5,224 nt of DNA from Caldifarciminota bacterium (GTDB lineage: Bacteria > Hydrothermota > Hydrothermia > B15-G9 > WFZT01). The stretch lies in the NCBI GenBank assembly GCA_026986235.1, contig JALSOY010000021.1, forward strand, positions 1-5,224, in the 5' to 3' direction. Positions 1 to 5,224 of the stretch are shown piece after piece (within the stretch, counting starts at the first letter, position 1; each line of letters starts with the position of its first letter). The notes beneath the pieces are model-generated. The model did no database searches, was not told the DNA's origin, and saw only the letters and a list, made by a program, of their open reading frames with translations. The position numbers were made by a program, and so were the translations under genes.

Positions 1-1
1 C

Positions 2-763
2 GGAGCCTACCCTGTTGTCGCAATTTCCACCGTTGCAGCTTCAGGATCAGACTTTGATGGGGCTGCAGTGATAAACAACAGGGCACTCAGAGCCAAAATG
101 CCCATAAGCCATCCAGACCTCGTTCCTGTGATCTCGATCGTTGACATAAAACTCCATGTCACCGTTCCCAAATACACCACGGCCATAGGGTGTGTTGACA
201 TATTCTGCCAGTTCTTTGAACCGTACATTACTGGAGAGGAGGAATTCTTTGCATCTAAAAACCTTGCACTGGCCAGTATGAAGAGGGTGATGGATGTTTG
301 TCCTCTGGTCCTCGAAAACCCGAATTCTTTGGAGTACCGTGGAGAACTCGCCTATCTTGCATCGCTTTCGATGAGTGGATTTTTCAGGGTTGGAAGAGGT
401 GGAGGATTTTCCATGCACTGGCTTGAGCATGTGCTATCAGGACACTTTCCGGAGATTCCACATGCCCAGGGACTTGCAAGTCTTATCGTGGCATACACAG
501 GGTTTTTCTCAAACTCCCCCGGTGTCAGATCCGTATCCGAATTCCTTACAGGAAACCCCAACCAGCTTCCATCACACATCGACCAATGGCTTTCAAGGAT
601 CGGGGTGAGGAAAAGATTGAGGGACCTGGGAGTGGGTAAAGAAAAACTTCCCGAACTGGCAAAAGATGTGGTTAAGTATTACGGATGGCTTGACGGCAGG
701 GTACCTGCTCCACATCCCATGACCGAAGAAGATGTGCTGGAGATTTACAGAATGAGCTGGTAA
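2..763 (+). CDS. Iron-containing alcohol dehydrogenase, C-terminal part (5' end outside the window)
   Basis: The reading frame is open at the left edge, and 253 residues remain of a family usually about 380-400 long; the missing part is the N-terminal NAD(P)-binding region. A GTG at 68 opens the frame but cannot be the real start, because family-specific sequence (ISTVAASGSDFDG, matching the usual PTTxxTGSE) lies upstream of it. Counting from position 2, the first metal-ligand motif is GCVDIFCQFFEPY (Asp66, then Gln70 where the family has His). The second is MHWLEHVLSGHFPEIPHAQGLA (His139, His143, His154), one residue longer between its histidines than in YqhD or FucO. The tail, ending EEDVLEIYRMSW, is typical of the family. 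Members reduce aldehydes or ketones to alcohols with NAD(P)H and a divalent metal in the cytoplasm. The substrate cannot be predicted, and the Gln makes normal metal binding uncertain. Family assignment is secure; activity is not. Confidence 0.9.
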   Translation, partial: GAYPVVAISTVAASGSDFDGAAVINNRALRAKMPISHPDLVPVISIVDIKLHVTVPKYTTAIGCVDIFCQFFEPYITGEEEFFASKNLALASMKRVMDVCPLVLENPNSLEYRGELAYLASLSMSGFFRVGRGGGFSMHWLEHVLSGHFPEIPHAQGLASLIVAYTGFFSNSPGVRSVSEFLTGNPNQLPSHIDQWLSRIGVRKRLRDLGVGKEKLPELAKDVVKYYGWLDGRVPAPHPMTEEDVLEIYRMSW

Positions 764-796
764 CTTTACTCTGAAGAAATTCCCTCTGGTGAACAT

Positions 797-802
797 TATA
801 AT
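797..802 (+). promoter_or_regulatory. Candidate -10 box upstream of the M1 aminopeptidase gene
   Basis: A perfect TATAAT lies 21 bases before the peptidase ATG in the 60-bp gap after the alcohol dehydrogenase. Transcription starting about 7 bases downstream would give a very short leader that still contains the ribosome binding site at 813-818. No recognisable -35 box (TTGACA) and no extended TG motif occur at the right spacing, so this is a candidate only. If real, the peptidase has its own promoter rather than relying on readthrough from the upstream gene. Confidence 0.45.
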
Positions 803-812
803 TGAGAGAAAA

Positions 813-818
813 AGGAGG
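813..818 (+). promoter_or_regulatory. Ribosome binding site of the M1 aminopeptidase gene
   Basis: AGGAGG with a 5-base spacer (CACTG) before the ATG at 824. This full Shine-Dalgarno match fixes the start codon and shows that the organism's 16S rRNA has the normal anti-SD sequence. Confidence 0.85.
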
Positions 819-823
819 CACTG

Positions 824-2707
824 ATGACTTTCTTCACTATACTTTTAATCGTCCTTCAGATTCCCGGGCCGTATCAGAGAGATCTATTGAGAGGTGGAAA
901 GGCCAGATTCTTCAAAGCATTCAGCTCACTTACCTATGAGGATACCCTCCACGACTTCGATATCCTGCATTACGACATCCATGTGAGCCTGGACTTTGCT
1001 CACAGATCCATTGAAGCGTTTAACGAAGTAACATTTACAAGCAAAGTAAACAATCTCTCTTCAATCTTTCTGCACCTCATAGGGTTTAATGTGGACAGTA
1101 TCCCGGAGGCCCAATCCTTCTCGAGAAACGATTCTATTTTAACGATCAACCTGACATCACCCCTGAATCCCGGAGATACCGGGGTCGCCACAGTGTACTA
1201 CCATGGAGTTCCCCAATCAGGTGGAGGGGTATTCGGAGGTGGTCTGAGATTCTCCTACGGTACACACCTTGCCTATGTTGACGACGAACCCTATGGGGCA
1301 AAAAGGTGGCTACCCATTTACGACCTTCCAACGGATAAAGCCACGGTTGATCAGTACATAACCGTTCCATCTGGATATACGGTGGTTGCCAACGGAGAAC
1401 TTGTGGATTCCACACTTGACGGAAACACCATCACATTCCACTGGAGAGAGAATTACCCCATAGCCAACTACCTTATAGTTTTCGCAGCTGCCGACTTTTT
1501 TTCTGTTCTGGAAGATTCTGCCCTCATAAACGGAGAATATCTACCTGTGAGGCACTGGGTAAGGTCAACGGATACTTCCTGGCTCAAAGTTAAGTTTGCA
1601 AGGACACCGCAGATGCTGCAATTTCTTTCAGAAATCTACGGGACATATCCCTACATGGGAGAAAAGTACGGCCATGTCTCCGCCCCGATTGGTGGAGCCA
1701 TGGAAAACCAGACCAATACATTCATAAATACCAGTGCAGGATGGGGAAGTGACTGGGACTGGGTGATAGTACACGAGATGGGACACCAGTGGTGGGGTGA
1801 CTGGGTAACACTGGGAACCTGGGCGGATATATGGCTCAACGAAGGTTTTGCCACCTATACAGAGGCACTGTGGTGGGAGCACAGGTACGGCCCCTCTGGC
1901 CTGAGATCCTATATCTCAAATATTTTCCAGACTTATCTGCGGAGAGAACCGTATCCTCCCTATCCGGTTTACGATCCAGACTACATGTGGGGTGTGGTGG
2001 TTTACGAAAAGGGGGCAAGCGTACTCCACATGTTAAGATACATCGTGGGGGATTCCACCTTCTTCGAGATCCTCAGAACCTATGGTCAGAGATATGCCTA
2101 CGGAAATGCCGTTACAAGTGAATTTATGGAGATTGCCGATTCGATCTCAGGTCAGGATTTAAGCTGGTTTTTTGACGAGTGGGTCTTCGCACCGGGTCAC
2201 CCTGTTTACGAATACTCCTACTCCTCCTATCCCGTGGGTGGTGACACTTTTAGAGTTGACATAACCGTAAATCAGGTCCAATCACACTCCTTCGGGGTTC
2301 CCACCTACAGGATGCCCATAGAGTTTAAAATCGTAACGGACTCAGGATACGAATACATCACCCTCTGGGATAGTCTTGACACCCAGACATTTACCGTATT
2401 CGTAAACGGTCACCCACGCTCTCTTGAGTTTGATCCCGACCAGTGGATTCTGGAAGAACACACATTTACCGGTGTTGAAGAATCCCCAGCTGACAAAGTT
2501 CTCAGGACTACCATTGGCAGGGATTTTCTGTACATCGGAGGGCCTTTCAGGGAAATCAAAAATGTTAAAATTTACGATCCAGCAGGGAGAGTGGCAAAGG
2601 TAATAAAACTTCCTGCCGGTGTTGTGAAAATCAGGATATCGGACCTGAAGCCCGGAATTTACTATGCAGTTCTGGGCAAAAACAGAATCAGGTTTATAAA
2701 GTATTAG
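824..2707 (+). CDS. M1-family zinc aminopeptidase with C-terminal sorting-type domain
   Basis: A 627-residue metallopeptidase predicted to remove N-terminal amino acids from peptides. The order is: a short hydrophobic N-terminus (residues 3-12, FFTILLIVLQ) that may be a weak signal peptide, though it lacks basic residues before it; an N-terminal beta domain (about 45-230); the exopeptidase motif GAMEN at 291-295; the zinc site HEMGH at 317-321 with third ligand Glu340 (HExxH-x18-E); the conserved Tyr394 in VVVYEKGAS; and a beta-rich region at about 460-545. All expected catalytic residues are present. The long C-terminal helical domain of classical PepN-type enzymes is absent. Residues 550-627 form an added tail (VKIYDPAGRV, then DLKPGIYYAVL and a basic end) resembling type IX secretion type-A sorting or FlgD-Ig-like domains. 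This suggests an exported or surface enzyme that feeds on peptides; the location is inferred. The gene converges with the SDR gene and overlaps its stop codon. Confidence 0.93.
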   Translation: MTFFTILLIVLQIPGPYQRDLLRGGKARFFKAFSSLTYEDTLHDFDILHYDIHVSLDFAHRSIEAFNEVTFTSKVNNLSSIFLHLIGFNVDSIPEAQSFSRNDSILTINLTSPLNPGDTGVATVYYHGVPQSGGGVFGGGLRFSYGTHLAYVDDEPYGAKRWLPIYDLPTDKATVDQYITVPSGYTVVANGELVDSTLDGNTITFHWRENYPIANYLIVFAAADFFSVLEDSALINGEYLPVRHWVRSTDTSWLKVKFARTPQMLQFLSEIYGTYPYMGEKYGHVSAPIGGAMENQTNTFINTSAGWGSDWDWVIVHEMGHQWWGDWVTLGTWADIWLNEGFATYTEALWWEHRYGPSGLRSYISNIFQTYLRREPYPPYPVYDPDYMWGVVVYEKGASVLHMLRYIVGDSTFFEILRTYGQRYAYGNAVTSEFMEIADSISGQDLSWFFDEWVFAPGHPVYEYSYSSYPVGGDTFRVDITVNQVQSHSFGVPTYRMPIEFKIVTDSGYEYITLWDSLDTQTFTVFVNGHPRSLEFDPDQWILEEHTFTGVEESPADKVLRTTIGRDFLYIGGPFREIKNVKIYDPAGRVAKVIKLPAGVVKIRISDLKPGIYYAVLGKNRIRFIKY

Positions 2708-3492
2708 AGGATAAACTTAATTTCACCGCCGTCAATCTGGATAGTGGCTCCTGTAATGAAACCTGCCCTTTCAGATGCGAGAAAGGTTACGAGATCTGCA
2801 AGTTCTGCCGGATCTCCCATTCTTCCAAGCGGTATGCTCGAAGTCCATTGCCTTAGTGCCTCTTCATAGCTGATTCCTGATTTTTCAGCCCTGTTCCTGG
2901 TGAGCTCCACTATTCTGTCTGTTTCAAAAACACCCTGCGCTATATTGTTTACCGTAATGTTGTACCTCGCAAGCTCAAAAGAAAGACTTTTGGCAAGACC
3001 TATAACTGCCGGCCTTATGGCATTCGAAATTATGAGCATGTCCTTTGGCTGCTTTACCGTCATGGAAGTCAGGTTTATGATCCTTCCCCACCTTTTCCCC
3101 TGCATGTGTGGTACCACATGGCGAATAAACCTGACCACATGCATAAATGTGAGATTAAAGGAGCTCATCCACTGTTTATCTGAAATGTCAAAGAAATTAC
3201 CTGCAGGTGGTCCACCTGTATTCGTTACGAGAATGTCAACTTCTCCAAACTTTTCTGATGTCACATCCACCACCTTTCTTATGTCACCGGGCATGGAAAA
3301 GTCAGCCTGAACAGGCAGGGCTTCCCCACCGTGCTCTTTGATCTCGCTTGCCACCTTTTCGAGTAATTCCAGGCTCCTTGCCGCAATGGTCACCCTCACA
3401 CCTTCCCTTGCAAGGGCATGGGCCACTGCCCTGCCAAGTCCTTTACTTGCTCCTCCAACTATTGCCACCTTACCTTCAAGTCCTAAATCCAT
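2704..3492 (-). CDS. Short-chain dehydrogenase/reductase-like protein lacking the catalytic Tyr and Lys
   Basis: A 262-residue Rossmann-fold protein of normal SDR length. Visible are the nucleotide-binding loop GGASKGLG (residues 13-20), AARS (37-40), NTGG (91-94, the usual NNAG position), Asn113, Ser143 in NLTSMT, and the C-terminal GATIQIDGG. The catalytic YxxxK should lie 13 residues after Ser143, but residues 156-160 read SNAIR, so Tyr is Ser and Lys is Arg. The SNxxR pattern followed by GLAKSLSFELA and ITVNNIAQG fits the known beta-ketoacyl-ACP-reductase-like SDR subgroup that departs from the canonical tetrad, so it is probably ancestral there rather than a recent mutation. Oxidoreductase activity is doubtful and no substrate can be named. 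It is the last gene of the thiE-thiM operon, 11 bases after the thiM stop, and overlaps the aminopeptidase gene by 4 bp tail to tail. Confidence 0.9.
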   Translation of the reverse strand: MDLGLEGKVAIVGGASKGLGRAVAHALAREGVRVTIAARSLELLEKVASEIKEHGGEALPVQADFSMPGDIRKVVDVTSEKFGEVDILVTNTGGPPAGNFFDISDKQWMSSFNLTFMHVVRFIRHVVPHMQGKRWGRIINLTSMTVKQPKDMLIISNAIRPAVIGLAKSLSFELARYNITVNNIAQGVFETDRIVELTRNRAEKSGISYEEALRQWTSSIPLGRMGDPAELADLVTFLASERAGFITGATIQIDGGEIKFIL

Positions 3493-3496
3493 GACT

Positions 3497-3503
3497 CCTC
3501 CTT
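3497..3503 (-). promoter_or_regulatory. Ribosome binding site of the SDR gene
   Basis: On the minus strand AAGGAGG lies 4 bases before the ATG at 3492 and immediately follows the thiM stop (TAA, 3504-3506). The tight packing suggests translational coupling of the SDR to thiM and confirms the ATG. Confidence 0.85.
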
Positions 3504-4277
3504 TTATTCCGGAAAATTTCTAACTGATGAAATCAACTCTTCTTTAATGCCCTTACCACTGAGTTTTGTTGAAAGGTAATTATACAAAACGAGTGCCGAC
3601 ACGGTTCTATCAAGAATTGATCCTATAGAGGATGCGGCAAAGGAGGCAATAATGGCGTCGAGCATACATCCACCTCCTGTAACCCTCTTCATCACGGGAT
3701 TCCCGAGCAGGGTCTCAAAAGTGTTTTTACCGTCTGTAACAATGTTTGTTCTGCCCGTTACCACAAGGATTACACGATTTTCCCTGGCGAATCTTTCAAG
3801 ATCGTGTTTTTCCATGTTTATTTCCAGGCTATCCACACCCCTTAGAGATTTTTTGTCGGATTTTACGATAAACGCCGCCTCTCCCTGGTTCATCCTCACG
3901 ATCCGGGGACACACCTTATCAAGGATAGTCTTCGTTATCTTTTCCCTGAATCTACTTATCCCTGCACCCACGGGGTCGAAGGTAACAGGTATCCCCTTCT
4001 CCTTCGCCACCTTACCGGAAATTAAATATGATTCAAACCTCTGGCTATCTGGAGTGCCTGTGTTGAGAAGGAGGGAGTCTGCCCGGGATGTCACCTCACC
4101 CACCTCTTCCGGGGCGTGTGCTGCTATGGGCAGGGCTCCAGTGGCAAGCACCATATCGGCCACAGATTCAATGGTCACCGCATTTGAAATTATGTGAACG
4201 AGAGGGCTTCTGGAACGCAGATCCTCAAGGATTCTCACCGAAAAATCTATATACCTTTTCTCTAAGTCTTTTAACAT
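3504..4277 (-). CDS. thiM: Hydroxyethylthiazole kinase (ThiM)
   Basis: A 257-residue ribokinase-like-fold enzyme that phosphorylates 4-methyl-5-(2-hydroxyethyl)thiazole with ATP in thiamine salvage. Matching segments in order are SPLVHIISNAVT (about 24-35), APEEV, LLLNTGTP, FDPVGAGISRFR (100-111), RMNQGEA (128-134), RGVDS (146-150), VVTGRTNIVTDG and VTGGGCMLDAI with the catalytic-position Cys204. Some consensus positions differ: ISN for ITN, GALP for GASP, RMNQGE for RGNxxE and TGGGC for TGTGC, so it is a divergent member with its key Cys intact. The ATG at 4277 is chosen because AGGAGA precedes it and the N-terminus has the family length. An upstream ATG at 4376 would add 33 residues unlike the family and lie deep inside thiE; a GTG at 4238 has no good ribosome binding site. 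The chosen start overlaps thiE by 53 bp. Confidence 0.9.
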   Translation of the reverse strand: MLKDLEKRYIDFSVRILEDLRSRSPLVHIISNAVTIESVADMVLATGALPIAAHAPEEVGEVTSRADSLLLNTGTPDSQRFESYLISGKVAKEKGIPVTFDPVGAGISRFREKITKTILDKVCPRIVRMNQGEAAFIVKSDKKSLRGVDSLEINMEKHDLERFARENRVILVVTGRTNIVTDGKNTFETLLGNPVMKRVTGGGCMLDAIIASFAASSIGSILDRTVSALVLYNYLSTKLSGKGIKEELISSVRNFPE

Positions 4278-4860
4278 TTTCGTATGGATCTCCTGAGTCA
4301 AAAATGCTTGAAATAACGGCAACGCCGTGGACTCCCAGAGCGAGGACATCCTCAACATTTTCAGGCGTGATACCACCTATTGCAAAAACCGGTATTCTCA
4401 AAGTTCTGCAGGCCTTACTGATAGTTTCAGGCGACGACCTCGGCTTCGTGGGTTTCGTGGGAGAATGGAAGGGAGAACTGAAGCCGAGGTAATCAGCCCC
4501 TTCGTTCTGGAGTCTAATACCCAGATCAGTGTCGTCGTAGGCAGAGGCTCCCACAATTTTTCCTATTCCGAGTATCTTCCTTGCTTCGCTGATCCTGTAG
4601 TCACCCTTTCCCACATGTACCCCGTCCGCCTCAAGTTCCCTCGCCATCATGGGGTCATCGTTAACTATAAAAATAACACCGTATTTCTCGGCAAGTTTTC
4701 TGATCCTCTCACCTGTTTTGAGAATCTCGTAACGAGGTATTCCCTTGAGTCTCAGCTGGAATATATCCACTCCACCGGAAAAGGCTCTCTCAACAACTTC
4801 CGGCAACTTCTCCACAGGGGTCAGTGGAGAATTTATGACATAGAGCCTTCCCTTTATCAT
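4225..4860 (-). CDS. thiE: Thiamine-phosphate synthase (ThiE)
   Basis: A 211-residue TIM-barrel enzyme that couples HMP pyrophosphate with thiazole phosphate to form thiamine monophosphate in the cytoplasm. Motifs in order are QLRLK (residues 35-39), IVNDDPMMA (66-73, usual ND), ADGVHVGKGD (78-87, with the Mg-binding-type Asp87), VGASAYDD (103-110), GADYLGFSSPFHSPTK (121-136, the pyrophosphate-binding loop), VFAIGGIT (158-165) and GVAVISSIF (179-187). Length and all active-site segments are normal. The loop reads S-P-T-K instead of the usual T-x-T-K and continues with a second PTK encoded by a 9-bp tandem repeat. It is the first gene of the thiE-thiM-SDR operon, and its product uses the phosphate ester made by ThiM. 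No Shine-Dalgarno sequence precedes the ATG, the only plausible start because the next upstream in-frame codons contain no ATG. No TPP riboswitch is recognisable upstream. Confidence 0.94.
   Translation of the reverse strand: MIKGRLYVINSPLTPVEKLPEVVERAFSGGVDIFQLRLKGIPRYEILKTGERIRKLAEKYGVIFIVNDDPMMARELEADGVHVGKGDYRISEARKILGIGKIVGASAYDDTDLGIRLQNEGADYLGFSSPFHSPTKPTKPRSSPETISKACRTLRIPVFAIGGITPENVEDVLALGVHGVAVISSIFDSGDPYENVKRLREKVYRFFGENP
4289..4294 (-). promoter_or_regulatory. Ribosome binding site deciding the thiM start
   Basis: AGGAGA on the minus strand, 11 bases before the ATG at 4277 and inside the thiE coding sequence. The spacer is longer than ideal, but it is the best site near the N-terminus expected from the family and supports 4277 over 4376 or 4238. 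Confidence 0.55.
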
Positions 4861-4867
4861 GTTTAAA

Positions 4868-4873
4868 AGTTTA
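4868..4873 (-). promoter_or_regulatory. Candidate -10 box placing the thiE start codon near +1
   Basis: On the minus strand TAAACT (matching TANNNT) ends 7 bases before the thiE ATG, within CTTTAAACTTTTAAAC. That spacing, with no Shine-Dalgarno sequence, is what a leaderless transcript would show. No -35 box is evident. The stretch is AT-rich, so a chance match is quite possible. Confidence 0.3.
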
Positions 4874-4920
4874 AAGTGTGTGGTACCCCAAATCCACGCA
4901 TCTTAAAGGTGACTGTTCAG

Positions 4921-4960
4921 AAAATCCACCTTTTCCAGAAGGGGGACAAAGGGGGATGAC
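4921..4960. repeat. Degenerate palindromic C5/G5 intergenic repeat
   Basis: The plus strand carries two copies of AAGGGGGA 10 bases apart (4939-4946 and 4949-4956). A complementary arm, ATCCACCTTT, lies at 4924-4933. That arm can pair with AAAGGGGGAT at 4948-4957 (9 of 10 positions) or with AAGGGGG at 4939-4945, giving two mutually exclusive hairpins. The pattern resembles the dispersed CCCCCTTTGTCCCCC palindromes seen between genes in various bacterial genomes; that family link is from memory. The palindrome itself is seen directly. Confidence 0.55.
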
Positions 4961-5017
4961 TACCGCTTAAAAAAGATTTGACTGTAATTCCACAGGAAGC
5001 CTGCCTTTAAATCTAAC

Positions 5018-5044
5018 AGGGCGCCGCCCGAAGGGCGGCGCCCT
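5018..5044 (-). terminator. GC-rich hairpin, probable terminator of the right-edge gene
   Basis: A perfect 12-bp inverted repeat (AGGGCGCCGCCC and its complement) with a 3-base loop, UUC on the minus strand. It begins 6 bases after the minus-strand stop at 5051. The run after it on the minus strand (GTTAGATTTAAAGG) is only weakly T-rich, so it may stop transcription imperfectly or work by stabilising the 3' end. Its position right behind a stop codon favours a terminator role and would insulate thiE from the upstream gene. Confidence 0.7.
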
Positions 5045-5050
5045 CACCTC

Positions 5051-5224
5051 TCACTTCACCACTATAAACCTCAACCCCATCTCCTTACCCCTCAACTTCA
5101 CCCTCGCAAAATACACCCCTCCTCTCAACTTCAAGTTCACCCTGTGTACACCAGCCCCCTCCCTCTCCCTCATCTTCCTTACCATCCTGCCACTCACATC
5201 GTAAACCTCTATCTCCACCTCACC
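5051..5224 (-). CDS. C-terminal sorting-type domain of a truncated exported protein (5' end outside the window)
   Basis: The minus-strand frame is open from the right edge to a TGA at 5051-5053 and gives 57 residues. They contain IEVYDVSGRMVRKM, LRGGVYFARVKLRGKE and the end LRFIVVK. This is the pattern of type IX secretion type-A sorting or FlgD-Ig-like tails (VxxYDxxGRxV, then GxYxxxL and a basic beta strand), and it aligns by eye with the last 50 residues of the aminopeptidase in this window. The catalytic or binding part of the protein is beyond the edge, so no function can be given beyond probable export. Codon use is skewed: 8 of 9 Arg are AGG, all 5 Lys AAG, all 4 Leu TTG and all 6 Glu GAG, unlike the mixed use in the neighbouring genes. 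A strong hairpin follows the stop codon. Confidence 0.85.
   Translation of the reverse strand, partial: GEVEIEVYDVSGRMVRKMREREGAGVHRVNLKLRGGVYFARVKLRGKEMGLRFIVVK

Noticed and set aside
47..430. A 127-codon open frame on the minus strand opposite the alcohol dehydrogenase
   Set aside because: Antisense to conserved Fe-ADH sequence, with no coding signature of its own.
1831..2121. A 96-codon open frame on the plus strand inside the aminopeptidase gene
   Set aside because: Lies wholly within the M1 catalytic region in another frame and has no ribosome binding site or recognisable motif.
2900..3310. A 136-codon open frame on the plus strand opposite the SDR gene
   Set aside because: Antisense shadow of a well-supported SDR; no motif or start signal.
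3652..4197. A 181-codon open frame on the plus strand opposite thiM
   Set aside because: It is a shadow of thiM in antisense; its Ser/Thr/Pro-rich composition is what the reverse complement of that gene would give.
4327..4866. A 179-codon open frame on the plus strand opposite thiE
   Set aside because: It runs antisense to clear ThiE sequence, shows no family features and has no ribosome binding site.
4868..4906. A 12-codon leader peptide (MRGFGVPHTLNF) upstream of thiE
   Set aside because: No ribosome binding site before its ATG, no repeated regulatory codons and no attenuator-like hairpin after it.
4861..5017. A TPP riboswitch upstream of thiE
   Set aside because: No CUGAGA or ACCUGAxCUGGAUAAU-type core could be found by eye on the minus strand, and the region is largely occupied by the C5/G5 palindrome.

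Overview
The window looks like a chromosomal segment from a bacterium, probably thermophilic and outside the well-studied phyla. Arginine codons are mostly AGA/AGG, Shine-Dalgarno sites are strong (AGGAGG), and two unrelated proteins end in the C-terminal beta-sandwich tail ("YDxxGRxV ... GxYxxxL") found on exported proteins of the Bacteroidetes/Ignavibacteria/WOR-3-type lineages. The phylum assignment is inference; no rRNA or tRNA is present to settle it.

Layout. (1) Positions 2-763, plus strand: the C-terminal two thirds of an iron-containing alcohol dehydrogenase, cut by the left edge. (2) Positions 824-2707, plus strand: a complete M1-family zinc aminopeptidase with a sorting-type C-terminal tail, preceded by a perfect -10 box and a strong ribosome binding site. 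(3) Positions 4860 down to 2704, minus strand: a compact operon in the order thiE (thiamine-phosphate synthase), thiM (hydroxyethylthiazole kinase), then a short-chain dehydrogenase of the subgroup lacking the YxxxK catalytic pair. It converges on the peptidase gene and the two stop codons overlap by 4 bp. (4) Positions 4861-5050: a 190-bp intergenic region with a possible thiE promoter, a degenerate palindromic C5/G5 repeat and a 12-bp GC-rich hairpin. (5) Positions 5051-5224, minus strand: the last 57 codons of another gene, again ending in the sorting-type tail, with strongly purine-rich codon use.

Functionally, ThiM phosphorylates the thiazole alcohol (HET) and ThiE joins the product to HMP pyrophosphate, so the pair forms the thiazole-salvage and coupling end of thiamine biosynthesis. 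ThiD or another HMP-phosphate kinase would have to be elsewhere. The SDR shares the transcript but has no evident thiamine role. The aminopeptidase and the truncated right-edge protein are probably exported by the same machinery. No mobile element, CRISPR array, RNA gene or clearly new system is visible. The points most worth a second look are the His-to-Gln change at a metal-ligand position of the alcohol dehydrogenase, the SDR without its catalytic Tyr/Lys, the shared C-terminal tails, and the intergenic palindrome.
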